Source of the DNA: Mesorhizobium sp. YM1C-6-2
GTDB taxonomy: Bacteria > Pseudomonadota > Alphaproteobacteria > Rhizobiales > Rhizobiaceae
Direction of reading: 5' to 3'
Length of the DNA: 64,000 bases
Assembly (NCBI RefSeq): GCF_003666685.1
Contig: NZ_RCIZ01000001.1
Location: 682,001-746,000 of the forward strand
Under the pieces are notes generated by a model that saw only the letters and a list, made by a program, of their open reading frames with translations, made no database searches and had not been told where the DNA came from. Positions 52,871 through 60,901 of the stretch are shown in pieces; positions within the stretch are counted from its first letter, which is position 1; each line of letters begins with the position of its first letter. The translations under genes and the position numbers were made by a program.

Positions 52871-53035
52871 TCAGTTCAGAATGCCGAAAACCACGGCCAG
52901 GGTGAATCCGACCGACGACGCGAAAGCGAGATAGATGCAGGCCGAACGGAGGTTCCCGAAAAGCTGGCCGGGGTCCGCCAAGGGCGGCGGCCGGGAAATG
53001 TCTTCGGCAGGCACTGTAAGAGCGATGTCGTTCAT
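52871..53035 (-). CDS. short single-pass membrane protein (54 aa)
   Basis: Translating the minus strand from ATG 53035 gives a 54-residue protein: hydrophilic, Pro-rich N-terminal part (MNDIALTVPAEDISRPPPL...), then one C-terminal membrane helix (ACIYLAFASSVGFTLAVVFGIL). GGGA lies 6 nt before the start, and a stronger AGGAGG is further upstream. I do not recognise the family. It lies 141 bp upstream of the luciferase-like gene on the same strand and may be co-transcribed. It resembles many unnamed small inner-membrane proteins. Confidence 0.6.
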   Translation of the reverse strand: MNDIALTVPAEDISRPPPLADPGQLFGNLRSACIYLAFASSVGFTLAVVFGILN

Positions 53036-53074
53036 CTGGAATCCCGTTTGGGGGCCTCCTGTAACGACACTAGT

Positions 53075-53089
53075 CTACTAAATTGGTAG
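53075..53089. promoter_or_regulatory. 15-bp quasi-palindrome upstream of the small membrane-protein gene
   Basis: CTACTAAATTGGTAG has inverted CTAC/GTAG ends and 12 of 15 symmetric positions, 40 bp before the ATG at 53035, in an AT-rich stretch. Its shape suits a dimeric regulator such as an Rrf2- or MarR-type protein; which one is unknown. Confidence 0.4.
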
Positions 53090-53205
53090 AAATTGTCGAT
53101 TGCTTTTATGCAGCGGCTTCAGGAACGGCTTTTCGGTCCATTCCGCCCGGTTGGATTTTCATTCCGGACGCGAGGGGAATGAGACAACGACGCCGGCTGC
53201 GCGAG

Positions 53206-54018
53206 CTACCGCTCGCTTCTGACGTAGAGCCAGAGCGTCACCGGCGCGAGGACCGCGGTGAGCAGAACCGGGGCGATCAGCGCAAGCCCGACCTGTGCGG
53301 CGGTGGCGTCGCCGCTCATCAGCCCGCGCAGCGCGGTCGTCATCAGCGAGACGGGATTGACCTCGACGAAGGCACGCAGCCAGCCGGGCATGGTCGCCGG
53401 ATCGACCATGATGTTGGAGGCGAAGACGAGCGGGAAGATCGCGGTGAAGCCGATGGTCATCACCGTCATCGGGGTGCGGATCAGCAGGCCGAGCACCATG
53501 AATATCCAGCCGACGCCGAAGCCGATGGCCAGCAGGAGCACGAAGGCGGCGACGACGCCGACGATGCCGGCTTCCGGCCGGTAGCCGAGGATGAGACCGA
53601 TGGTGAGGATGATCAGCCCGGCGATCAGGTGGCGCAGTATGTCGCCCACCATCAGCCCGGCGAAGGGCGCCAGCGACCAGATCGGCAGGGAGCGGAAGCG
53701 GTCGAACAGACCCTTGCCGAGGTCGGTCGACAGCCCCATGCCGGAATAGACCGAATTGAACACGACGGTCTGCACCAGGATGCCCGGCAGGAAGAACTGG
53801 AGATATTCGCGGGGCGAACCGGCCAGCGCGCCGCCGAACACGAAGGTGAAGAGCAGCGTGAACATGATCGGCGTCATCACCAGATCGAAAAGCTGCTCCG
53901 GCACGTGCTTGAACTTCAGTATCGCGCGCCAGCCGAAGACCAGCGCGTTCGACAGCGCCGAGGGTGCGGCCGGCCGGTCGACCCGCTGCAGGAGTTGCGT
54001 GGTCGCCGTCCGGTTCAT
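53206..54018 (-). CDS. ABC-2 type exporter permease
   Basis: A 270-residue ABC-2 permease with six hydrophobic segments and the family's EYLQFFLPGILVQTVVFNSVYSGMGLSTDLGKGLFDRFRSLPI signature. Together with the ATPase upstream it forms a DrrAB-type drug or lipid exporter. ATG 54018 overlaps the ATPase stop (ATGA); the open frame continues to 54459 within the ATPase gene. Confidence 0.92.
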   Translation of the reverse strand: MNRTATTQLLQRVDRPAAPSALSNALVFGWRAILKFKHVPEQLFDLVMTPIMFTLLFTFVFGGALAGSPREYLQFFLPGILVQTVVFNSVYSGMGLSTDLGKGLFDRFRSLPIWSLAPFAGLMVGDILRHLIAGLIILTIGLILGYRPEAGIVGVVAAFVLLLAIGFGVGWIFMVLGLLIRTPMTVMTIGFTAIFPLVFASNIMVDPATMPGWLRAFVEVNPVSLMTTALRGLMSGDATAAQVGLALIAPVLLTAVLAPVTLWLYVRSER

Positions 54019-55022
54019 GCCGCATCCTCCTTCTTGTTCTCGTCCGAGGCCGGCTGGCCCGTCAGCGCGAAGAACACCTCGTCGAGGCTGGGCTGCCCCA
54101 TGGAGAAGTCCGAGAGTTCGATGCCGCCGGCAATGAGCTCGGCGAGCGCCTCGTTGGCCGCCGCGGCCGTGCTGCCGAGCACCGAAAGCCCGGTGCCCTC
54201 GGCGCTGCGCTGAACGGTTTTGCCGAGCCGGCGCTCGAGCAGCGCCGCCGCCTCGTCCGCCCTGGCGGGATCGGCGAGGGCGACGTGCAGGAAGCCGGAG
54301 CCAGTCGCAGCCTTCAGCTCGCGGCTGGTGCCCTCGGCGATCTTCTTGCCGTGGTCGATGACGGCGATGCGCGCGGCGAGCTGGTCGGCCTCTTCGAGAT
54401 ACTGCGTGGTGAGCAGGATGGTGACGCCGGAATCGGCGAGGCCGCGGATCATCCGCCACACATCCTTGCGGGCCTTCGGGTCGAGGCCGGTGGTCGGCTC
54501 GTCGAGGAAGAGCACGCCGGGCGTGATGACGAGCGAAGCGGCGATATCGAGCCTGCGCCGCATGCCGCCGGAATAAGCCTTCACCTGCTTGTTGGCGGCG
54601 TCCGACAGGTCGAAGGCCGCAAGCAGCTCGTCGGCGCGGCTCTTGGCGGCGCGGCCGCGAAAGCCCCAGAGACGCGCGAGCAGGATCAGGTTCTCGCGGC
54701 CGGTCAGGTCCTCGTCGAGAGAGGCGAACTGTCCGGTCATGGCGATCGATGCGCGGATCTCGTGCGGCGCGGCGAGCAGATCGTGCCCCATCACGGTCGC
54801 GGAGCCGGCGTCGGGCCGCGACAGGGTCGCAAGCATGCGCATCAGCGTCGTCTTGCCGGCGCCGTTCGGGCCCAATATCGCGAAGATCATGCCTCTGGGC
54901 ACGACGAGGTCGATGCCGTCGACGGCGCGCAAGTCGCCGAACGACTTGACCATCCCATGCGCGGAGATCGCCGGTTCGACGGCGAGGACGGACAGATGTC
55001 CGGTCGAGGAAAGATCATTCAT
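54015..55022 (-). CDS. ABC exporter ATP-binding protein (DrrA-like)
   Basis: A 335-residue ATPase: Walker A ILGPNGAGKTTLMRMLATL, signature YSGGMRRRLDIAASL, Walker B VLFLDEPTTGLDPKARKDVW, H-loop TTQYLEEADQLAARI and a DrrA-type C-terminal domain ending FSMGQPSLDEVFFALTG. This domain order is typical of daunorubicin-resistance-type exporters. ATG 55022 chosen (MNDLSS...); the frame opens to 55076. Confidence 0.92.
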   Translation of the reverse strand: MNDLSSTGHLSVLAVEPAISAHGMVKSFGDLRAVDGIDLVVPRGMIFAILGPNGAGKTTLMRMLATLSRPDAGSATVMGHDLLAAPHEIRASIAMTGQFASLDEDLTGRENLILLARLWGFRGRAAKSRADELLAAFDLSDAANKQVKAYSGGMRRRLDIAASLVITPGVLFLDEPTTGLDPKARKDVWRMIRGLADSGVTILLTTQYLEEADQLAARIAVIDHGKKIAEGTSRELKAATGSGFLHVALADPARADEAAALLERRLGKTVQRSAEGTGLSVLGSTAAAANEALAELIAGGIELSDFSMGQPSLDEVFFALTGQPASDENKKEDAA

Positions 55023-55222
55023 CGGCGGTCGATCCGGCGGTTTTCGGAAGTTCGTTTGACGCGAAGGCTGCGGCAAGCGGTCGCATATATAGGTTCAGGC
55101 GCGATTTTGGAACCGCGGGATGCCTCCCCGAGGCCTTCTCCTGACAGATAGCGACATGGCGGCCGGCGAACCATGTCGTCGGGAAGAGGGTCGCGGCCCG
55201 CCTGAGTGGGCAGTCGAGGAGG

Positions 55223-55645
55223 CTAAAGCGCGCCCTGGATCGACGCTGTCGTCACGCCGGTAAAACGATTGCTGGCGTCGAGGCGGCAATCGAACGTCTT
55301 GGCGCCCTCGCCGTCCTTGGCGACGGTGACCTCGATCGTCGTCGAGCCGTCTGCCGCGACCACGGGCGGGTGCGCCGTGGCGAATTGCGGCTCGACGCTT
55401 TGCATGAAGGCGACCTGATCCTGGCAGAAGGCGGCCTGTATTTCGGGTTTGATCGGGCTGGTCCCGGCCGCTGTCGCGCGCGGGATGCCTTCGTTGGCAT
55501 CGGCGCTTTCCGGGCCTACCGACGCTGCTGGCCTCTGCGACGCGGCACCCTCGGCAACGGCGTCAAGCGATGCTCCGGAGTTTCCCGATGTGCTGCAGGC
55601 CGCGAGCAGGACAGCGGCGAACGCCAAGCCGGTTGCAGTCTTCAT
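55223..55645 (-). CDS. small putative lipoprotein
   Basis: A 140-residue protein with a lipoprotein signal (lipobox LAAC at about 14-17, MKTATGLAFAAVLLAACSTSG) and a soluble C-terminal domain containing EIQAAFCQDQVAFMQSVEPQF and TTIEVTVAKDGEGAKTFDCRLDASNRFTGVTTA. I recognise no named family, but this cysteine-pair C-terminal domain recurs in small rhizobial lipoproteins. Outer-membrane or inner-membrane location cannot be told. Confidence 0.75.
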   Translation of the reverse strand: MKTATGLAFAAVLLAACSTSGNSGASLDAVAEGAASQRPAASVGPESADANEGIPRATAAGTSPIKPEIQAAFCQDQVAFMQSVEPQFATAHPPVVAADGSTTIEVTVAKDGEGAKTFDCRLDASNRFTGVTTASIQGAL

Positions 55646-55769
55646 CGGCCGCTCCAGACCACCACACAGGTTTCGATGCCCAGCGGGCTAGCATTGACAA
55701 ATCCAGCCCTCGTTCAAGCCTCCCGGCGATCAAGGCATTTTTACCGACGCATCAAGAAGTTTGATGTTT

Positions 55770-57443
55770 TCAGGCCGCCTGCACCTGCAGGGGCTGGACT
55801 TCGCCGATCCTGCCAAGGTGTTCCGCCAGCCGGAAGGTCAGCGCCAGCAGGGTGAGCGTCGGGTTCGCCTGTCCCGAGGTCGGAAACACCGACGCGCTGG
55901 CAACGAAGAGATTGCCGACGCCGTGCACGCGGCAGTCTGCGTCGACGACGCCGTCCTTCGGATCGGTCGACATGCGCGTCGTGCCGATATGGTGGCCGCC
56001 GACGATGCCGTGCCGCTTCGCCTTGAAGACCAGCCTGTCGCGGTCGAAGTCCAGCCTGCCGGCGCCACGCAGGGCGAGTTCGCGGGACAGCAGGCCGTAG
56101 CTCTTCTCCAGGCTGACGAGGTCGAGCTCGGTGACGCGCCAGTCGATCTTGAGGCGCGGCACCCCGAGGGAGTCGCGTTGCGTGGAAAGCGTCAGCCGGC
56201 TGTCGGGGTTGGGCGCCTGCTCGGCGTGGAATTCGAGCTCATAGCGGTTGTCGCGCGAGCCGAGCACGACCGACGGCAGCTTGCGTTCGGCGAAGGTGCG
56301 CTGCCGCAGCCAGTTGGTGCCGAAGCTCGCGAGGCGGAAGGGCTGGCTCACGATGTTGCCGACATGGCGCAGCCGCCCGCCCCAGCTCACGGGGTTCTCG
56401 ACGAACTTCCGGCTGTATTCGTAGAGCACCATGTCCTTGACCAGGAACATCGCCGACAGGATGGCGTCGCCATGCGAGGGGTCGGCGGGCTCGGGCAGAT
56501 GGGTGCGGAAGGTGGTGTTGAGCAGGGAGAAATCGCGTTGCGCCTTCTCCGTCAGCCAGAGGCGCCGGCGCACATAGATGCCTTCGTCGTCGCGCGCATA
56601 GTCATAGGCGACGCCGTCGGGCGAGCCGGCGAAGGAGATGGTGCCGGCGGTGGCGCAGAGATGGCTCATATAGTTGCGGCCGAGATGGTCGCTGTCGTTG
56701 CCGATGCCGGCGGGGCGCACGTCGTTGGAGGCGAGCAGCAGGCGCGTCGTCTCCAGTCCGCCGAGCGCCAGCACATAGGAGCGGCCTCGCACCTTGATCC
56801 GGCTGCCGTCGGGGGCCGCGACCTCGATCCAGTCGACCGAATTGCCGTTCGCGGCGAGCTGGATGTGGAGGGCGGGAGCGTCCTTGACGATTTTGACGCG
56901 ATCGGAGCGCGTCAGCTCCTCGCCGTAGCGACGCCAGAAATTGGTGGGCTTGCTGAAGCGCTCGATCGTGGTCCGGACGAGTTCGCCGTCAAGACCGGGC
57001 GCGAGTTCCTTCTGCGCTCCGGGCAGGGCGTCCTCGGGGAAAAACTCGGGCCTTCCGGCCTCGGACGCCTCCATCGCCTGCGTGTAGTGGCTGGAAAGCC
57101 TGTCCTCGCCGAACGGCCAGCCGGAGCCGGGCACCCAAGGGCGCTTCTCGAAGTCGATCGGGTCGAAGGGGATGGCGCGCCCGCCCCAGATGGTGCTGGT
57201 GCCGCCGATGGCGCGGACGCGGTAGTTGTGCGTCGGCGGATGCACGACCTCGTCCGTCAGCTCGCCGCGATAGAATTCCTGCGAGGCTTTCGTCCGCTTG
57301 TCGCCGCCCGCTTCGAGCAGGAGGATCGACTTTCCGGCCGCGCCGAGCGCGTGGGCAAGCGTCAGGCCGGCTGCGCCGCCGCCGACGATGACGACGTCGT
57401 GTTCTTCATTGGAATTCTTGAGGTCGGCCAGGCTTCCGAGCAC
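55770..57443 (-). CDS. GMC-family FAD-dependent oxidoreductase
   Basis: A 557-residue glucose-methanol-choline oxidoreductase. FAD-binding DVVIVGGGAAGLTLAHALGAAGKSILLLEAGG at the N-terminus, the GMC-type IGGTSTIWGGRAIPFDPIDFEKRPWVPGSGWPF and the C-terminal GGHHIGTTRMSTDPKDGVVDADCRVHGVGNLFVASASVFPTSGQANPTLTL with catalytic His and Asn. It probably oxidises a sugar or alcohol. I propose a GTG start at 57443 with GAGGAG 9 nt upstream; the open frame runs on to 58421, over the next gene on the other strand. Confidence 0.87.
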   Translation of the reverse strand: MLGSLADLKNSNEEHDVVIVGGGAAGLTLAHALGAAGKSILLLEAGGDKRTKASQEFYRGELTDEVVHPPTHNYRVRAIGGTSTIWGGRAIPFDPIDFEKRPWVPGSGWPFGEDRLSSHYTQAMEASEAGRPEFFPEDALPGAQKELAPGLDGELVRTTIERFSKPTNFWRRYGEELTRSDRVKIVKDAPALHIQLAANGNSVDWIEVAAPDGSRIKVRGRSYVLALGGLETTRLLLASNDVRPAGIGNDSDHLGRNYMSHLCATAGTISFAGSPDGVAYDYARDDEGIYVRRRLWLTEKAQRDFSLLNTTFRTHLPEPADPSHGDAILSAMFLVKDMVLYEYSRKFVENPVSWGGRLRHVGNIVSQPFRLASFGTNWLRQRTFAERKLPSVVLGSRDNRYELEFHAEQAPNPDSRLTLSTQRDSLGVPRLKIDWRVTELDLVSLEKSYGLLSRELALRGAGRLDFDRDRLVFKAKRHGIVGGHHIGTTRMSTDPKDGVVDADCRVHGVGNLFVASASVFPTSGQANPTLTLLALTFRLAEHLGRIGEVQPLQVQAA

Positions 57444-57549
57444 GAAAGACAACTCCTCGCAGCCATGCTGCTGATCGTTTCGCCCCGTCGCCTGATGATT
57501 TTTATTCCATCTCGTGTTAGCGATTGCAACAAGAATGGGGCGGTTTTTG

Positions 57550-57562
57550 TTTGCAGTGCAAC
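57550..57562. promoter_or_regulatory. palindrome TTTGCAGTGCAAC in GMC/AKR divergent promoter
   Basis: TTGCA-G-TGCAA is perfect within this 13-bp element, 107 bp before the GMC start (minus) and 62 bp before the AKR start (plus). A nearly identical, fully symmetric copy lies at 62757-62769 upstream of the type I secretion operon, suggesting a common regulator. Confidence 0.5.
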
Positions 57563-57623
57563 ATGGAGGTCGATCGGCTGGTATGTCGATCGGCCGCGAT
57601 GCTGCCGGATTGGAGACCGACCT

Positions 57624-58502
57624 ATGATGCAACGCGAGTTCGGACAGAATGGGGCAGCCTTGCCGGTTCTCGGGCTCGGCTGCAGCCGGATAGGCTCGCT
57701 CGGCAACCGGGTGCCGATGCGTGAGATCAGGGCGCTGCTGGAGCGGGCCCTCGACCTCGGCGTCAATTTGTTGGACACGGCTAACATCTATGGCCAGGGC
57801 GACAGCGAGCGCGAGATCGGCAGGCTGCTCGCCGGCCGGCGGGATCGTGCTTTCGTGGTCACCAAGGTCGGCAAGCGCTTCTCGCGGAAGATGCGGCTGA
57901 TGCGCCCGCTGAAACCGCTGCTGAAGCCGCTTCTGGCGACGAAGTCGGCGAAGAGCGCCGTCGTTGGCCAGCGCGACGCCAACCTCGCCACCGATTTCTC
58001 GCCCGAGCATATAACTGCCGCGGCGGAAGACAGCCTGCGCCGGTTGAATTTCGATTCGGTCGACGCGCTGCTGCTCCACAGTCCGTCGGCGACGGAGATC
58101 ACGCCGGCCGCCGGCGACGCGCTGGCGGCGCTGAAGAAAGCCGGCAAGGTCCGCCATTTCGGCATTTCCTGCGACGATTTGCCGGCGCTGAAGGCGGCGC
58201 TGGAGATTCCCGGCGTCGAGCTTCTCGAACTGCCGCTCGATGTCATCGACGCGGCGATCGAGATGCGGCTCTCTGACGTGATCCGCAAGCGCTCGATCGG
58301 TGTGCTGGCGCGCGAGGTGATCCGCCTGCAGCCTGGCGTTCCGGCGTCGAGGGCGCTGCAGCAGGCGGCGTCGCGCGCCCCGGTGACCTCGGTCATCCTG
58401 GGCACGTCGAGCGTGGGGCATCTGGAGGAGGCCGTGTCGGTTCTGGCGGGGACCGGCCGCGCCGGTCAGGGCAGCTCGATGTCAGCCACCACCGGCAGGT
58501 GA
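57624..58502 (+). CDS. aldo/keto reductase-family protein
   Basis: A 292-residue (alpha/beta)8-barrel oxidoreductase: LPVLGLGCSRIGSLG, LLERALDLGVNLLDTANIYGQGDSEREIGRLLAG (catalytic Asp and Tyr in DTANIYG), VVTKVGKRF (Lys) and FDSVDALLLHSPS (His), then GKVRHFGISCDD. GGAG lies 8 nt before ATG 57624. Divergent from the GMC oxidoreductase, suggesting a linked redox step. Its 3' end overlaps the EEP-family gene on the other strand by 37 bp. Confidence 0.9.
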   Translation: MMQREFGQNGAALPVLGLGCSRIGSLGNRVPMREIRALLERALDLGVNLLDTANIYGQGDSEREIGRLLAGRRDRAFVVTKVGKRFSRKMRLMRPLKPLLKPLLATKSAKSAVVGQRDANLATDFSPEHITAAAEDSLRRLNFDSVDALLLHSPSATEITPAAGDALAALKKAGKVRHFGISCDDLPALKAALEIPGVELLELPLDVIDAAIEMRLSDVIRKRSIGVLAREVIRLQPGVPASRALQQAASRAPVTSVILGTSSVGHLEEAVSVLAGTGRAGQGSSMSATTGR

Positions 58503-59554
58503 TCCGAGCCGTAGTGGGGCCCGGTGAAGAGCGCGGCGACCCCGACGCCCCTCGACACGGCGATGTGGTCGATCGGCGTGCCGAAATTGACCCCTCCGAG
58601 GCTGGCGAACAGACGCGTTGCCGGCGGCCAGGCTGACCGTTCCGTCGCTTCCAGCCCCGACAGGAAGAGCGTGCGGGCATAGGTCGGCGACCAGACCGGC
58701 GTGTTCCAGTCGCCTGCCAGCACGACCTCAGTTCCCTCCGGCTCGGCAGCGATTTTTTGTGCGAGCGCATCCAGATAGCGGTTGCGCGCCTTCCAGGCTG
58801 CCAGCGACCGTGGTGTCGGCGAGTGGATGGCGTAGACGATCAGCGGGCGGTCACGTTGCGGCAGGTCGACCTCGACGCGCAGCGCCGGGCCGCCGCCCAG
58901 CCAGTTGCCGGAAGGCGGCATGTCGGCGACGAGGCTGGCGCGCATCGGGTAGCGGCTGAGCACGAGGTTGCTGTTCCACTTCAGGACCTCCTGGCCGACC
59001 AGATGGTAGCCCGGCAGGCTTCTGAGCACGTCCGGCCAGTCGTACCTGGCTTCCTGTGTGACGATGATGTCGGGAGAAAGCTCTGCGACGATCTCGCCGA
59101 AGCGCTCGGGCGTCGAATTGTTGAACAGCACGTTGGCCGTGACGATGCGCAGGTTGTGGGTGCCGGCCGAGGCTGCCGTCGGCACGCCGATGACGAAGAG
59201 CGGCAGGCTGTTGATCATGAGCATCGCCGCCAGCGCGGCCGTCGCTATCCACCGGCGCAGTAGAAAAGCGGCGACGAACAGAAGCAGGATGGCCAGCGCG
59301 AGCTGCGGCCGGAAGAAGGCGATCATGTCGCCGGGCCAGAGACGGTCGGCCGCGGAGACGAGCGCAGTCACCAGCGCCGCGGCGAGGACGGCGAGCCAGG
59401 TCAGCGCCGTGGCGGCGCGTGAGCGGGGAGCGCCGGAGGCGGTGGAAGGATGGGAGATGCTTACCATGGCCGATTCGGATCGGCCGGAAGCTTCCCGACC
59501 GATGCTCCTTCTATCCTCGGATATCGGCCTGGCGATGGCATCTTCTCGCGACAT
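58466..59554 (-). CDS. endonuclease/exonuclease/phosphatase-family membrane protein
   Basis: A 362-residue protein with three N-terminal hydrophobic segments (about 45-120) and a C-terminal EEP domain. Motifs are LRIVTANVLFNNS, IIVTQEARYDW (metal-binding Glu), VVLAGDWNTP (Asp, Asn) and GSDHLPVVADI (catalytic His). Similar proteins are found beside polysaccharide genes, but their substrate is not established. It begins 6 bp after the HlyD gene stop, so it is co-transcribed with the secretion pair. Alternative ATG at 59467. Confidence 0.85.
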   Translation of the reverse strand: MSREDAIARPISEDRRSIGREASGRSESAMVSISHPSTASGAPRSRAATALTWLAVLAAALVTALVSAADRLWPGDMIAFFRPQLALAILLLFVAAFLLRRWIATAALAAMLMINSLPLFVIGVPTAASAGTHNLRIVTANVLFNNSTPERFGEIVAELSPDIIVTQEARYDWPDVLRSLPGYHLVGQEVLKWNSNLVLSRYPMRASLVADMPPSGNWLGGGPALRVEVDLPQRDRPLIVYAIHSPTPRSLAAWKARNRYLDALAQKIAAEPEGTEVVLAGDWNTPVWSPTYARTLFLSGLEATERSAWPPATRLFASLGGVNFGTPIDHIAVSRGVGVAALFTGPHYGSDHLPVVADIELP

Positions 59555-59560
59555 ACGGTC

Positions 59561-60901
59561 TCAGCTTTCGCGCATCGCATGGGAGAGCTGATCCGTCAGC
59601 GGGCTCAGCAGGTATTGAAGCGCGGTGCGTCTGCCTGTGGTGGCGAGGAATACCTCGACAGGCATGCCCGAGACAAGCGACCGCTCCTTGCGCAGGCGCC
59701 CCTCGTCGGTGATCGATATGCGCGCCAGGTAGTACGATTCCCGCGTTGCCGGCTGCACGATGACGTCGGCCGACAGCGACGTGACCGTGCCGGCGAAGGG
59801 CTCCAGCATGCGGGCGTCGGCCGTCTGCAACTGGATCTCCGCGCGCTGCCCGATCGTCGCCTGGTCGATGTCGGTCGGGCGGATGCGCACCTCGACGACG
59901 AGCTGGTCCCCGTCCGGCACGATCAGCGCGACGGTGGCGCCTGCCGCGATCACGCCGCCGATCGTGTGGATGGCGAGCTGGCTGACGAGCCCTGCCTGCG
60001 GCGCCCGCACGATCAGCCGGTCGAGCTGCTCGCGCGCGGCGCTCCGCCGCTCCATCAGCTCGGAGATGCTCGCATCGACGTCGCGCAGGTCGCGCTCCGC
60101 CTGCTCGCGCTGGACGAGGTCGATCTGCGATATCTCGAGCTCGCTGCGCGAGATCGCGATGTTGGACTGCGCGATCTCTGTTTCGAGCTGGCCGATCGTG
60201 CCGGTGAGCTCGGCGCGCGCGCGCTGCAGGGCCAGGAGCTGGCGCTGCGTGGTCAGTCCCTGCGCCATCAGCGCCTCGACGCTCTGGAGTTCCTGTCCGA
60301 TCAGCCGCACCTGGTCCCTGGTCGCTGCCAGCCGCGCGTCGAGCCCGCGGACGCCGGCCTTCAACTGGCGGGTCTGCTCGGTGATGCCGGCCTTCTGTCC
60401 GGCGGTCGCCGTGCGGCGCGCCGTGAATAAGGCGCTCTCGGCGGCAAGCGCCTTCGCCAGTTCTTCCTCCATATTGTCGAAGCCGGGCAGCGGTTCGATG
60501 CCGGCCATGTCGGTCTCCCCGAGCTGCTCCGCCCGAAGCCTTTGCCGTTTGGCGATGAGGTCGACGAGCTGGGCTTCGACGATCGCGTAATTGCCGCGCA
60601 GGGCGGTGTCGTCGAGCCTCAGCATCTCCTCGCCTGCCTCGACCCGCATGCCGTCGCGCACCAGGATACGATCGACGATGCCGCCGTCGCGGTGCTGGAT
60701 CTGCTTGACGTTTCCGCTGACGGCAAGCTGGCCGCGCGCGACGATGGCGCCGTCCAGATGCGTCGTCGCCGCCCAGCCTCCCAGTCCGCCGAGGAGAAGC
60801 AGGCAGATGAGCGCGCCCGCGAAGAGTTCGTGGTGGACGCTGCGGCGGCTGCCCTCGGAAACCGGAAGTCGATCCGGCTGGCTGGGAAGGCGCGTGGTCA
60901 T
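59561..60901 (-). CDS. type I secretion membrane fusion protein (HlyD/PrsE-like)
   Basis: A 446-residue adaptor: one N-terminal membrane helix (about 28-46, ELFAGALICLLLLGGLGGWAA), a lipoyl-like half, long coiled coils (about 90-280, e.g. LAATRDQVRLIGQELQSVEAL) and a C-terminal beta domain. It bridges the ABC exporter and an outer-membrane channel. ATG 60901 overlaps the ABC gene's stop (ATGA). The PrsDE systems of rhizobia secrete glycanases and adhesins, which fits the polysaccharide gene nearby. Confidence 0.9.
   Translation of the reverse strand: MTTRLPSQPDRLPVSEGSRRSVHHELFAGALICLLLLGGLGGWAATTHLDGAIVARGQLAVSGNVKQIQHRDGGIVDRILVRDGMRVEAGEEMLRLDDTALRGNYAIVEAQLVDLIAKRQRLRAEQLGETDMAGIEPLPGFDNMEEELAKALAAESALFTARRTATAGQKAGITEQTRQLKAGVRGLDARLAATRDQVRLIGQELQSVEALMAQGLTTQRQLLALQRARAELTGTIGQLETEIAQSNIAISRSELEISQIDLVQREQAERDLRDVDASISELMERRSAAREQLDRLIVRAPQAGLVSQLAIHTIGGVIAAGATVALIVPDGDQLVVEVRIRPTDIDQATIGQRAEIQLQTADARMLEPFAGTVTSLSADVIVQPATRESYYLARISITDEGRLRKERSLVSGMPVEVFLATTGRRTALQYLLSPLTDQLSHAMRES

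Noticed and set aside
55761-58502. A continuous plus-strand 913-codon frame and a minus-strand 883-codon frame over nearly the same span
   Set aside because: These are read-through or antisense frames in GC-rich DNA. The GMC gene (55770-57443, minus) and the aldo/keto reductase gene (57624-58502, plus) explain them, and the extra parts have no recognisable domain.
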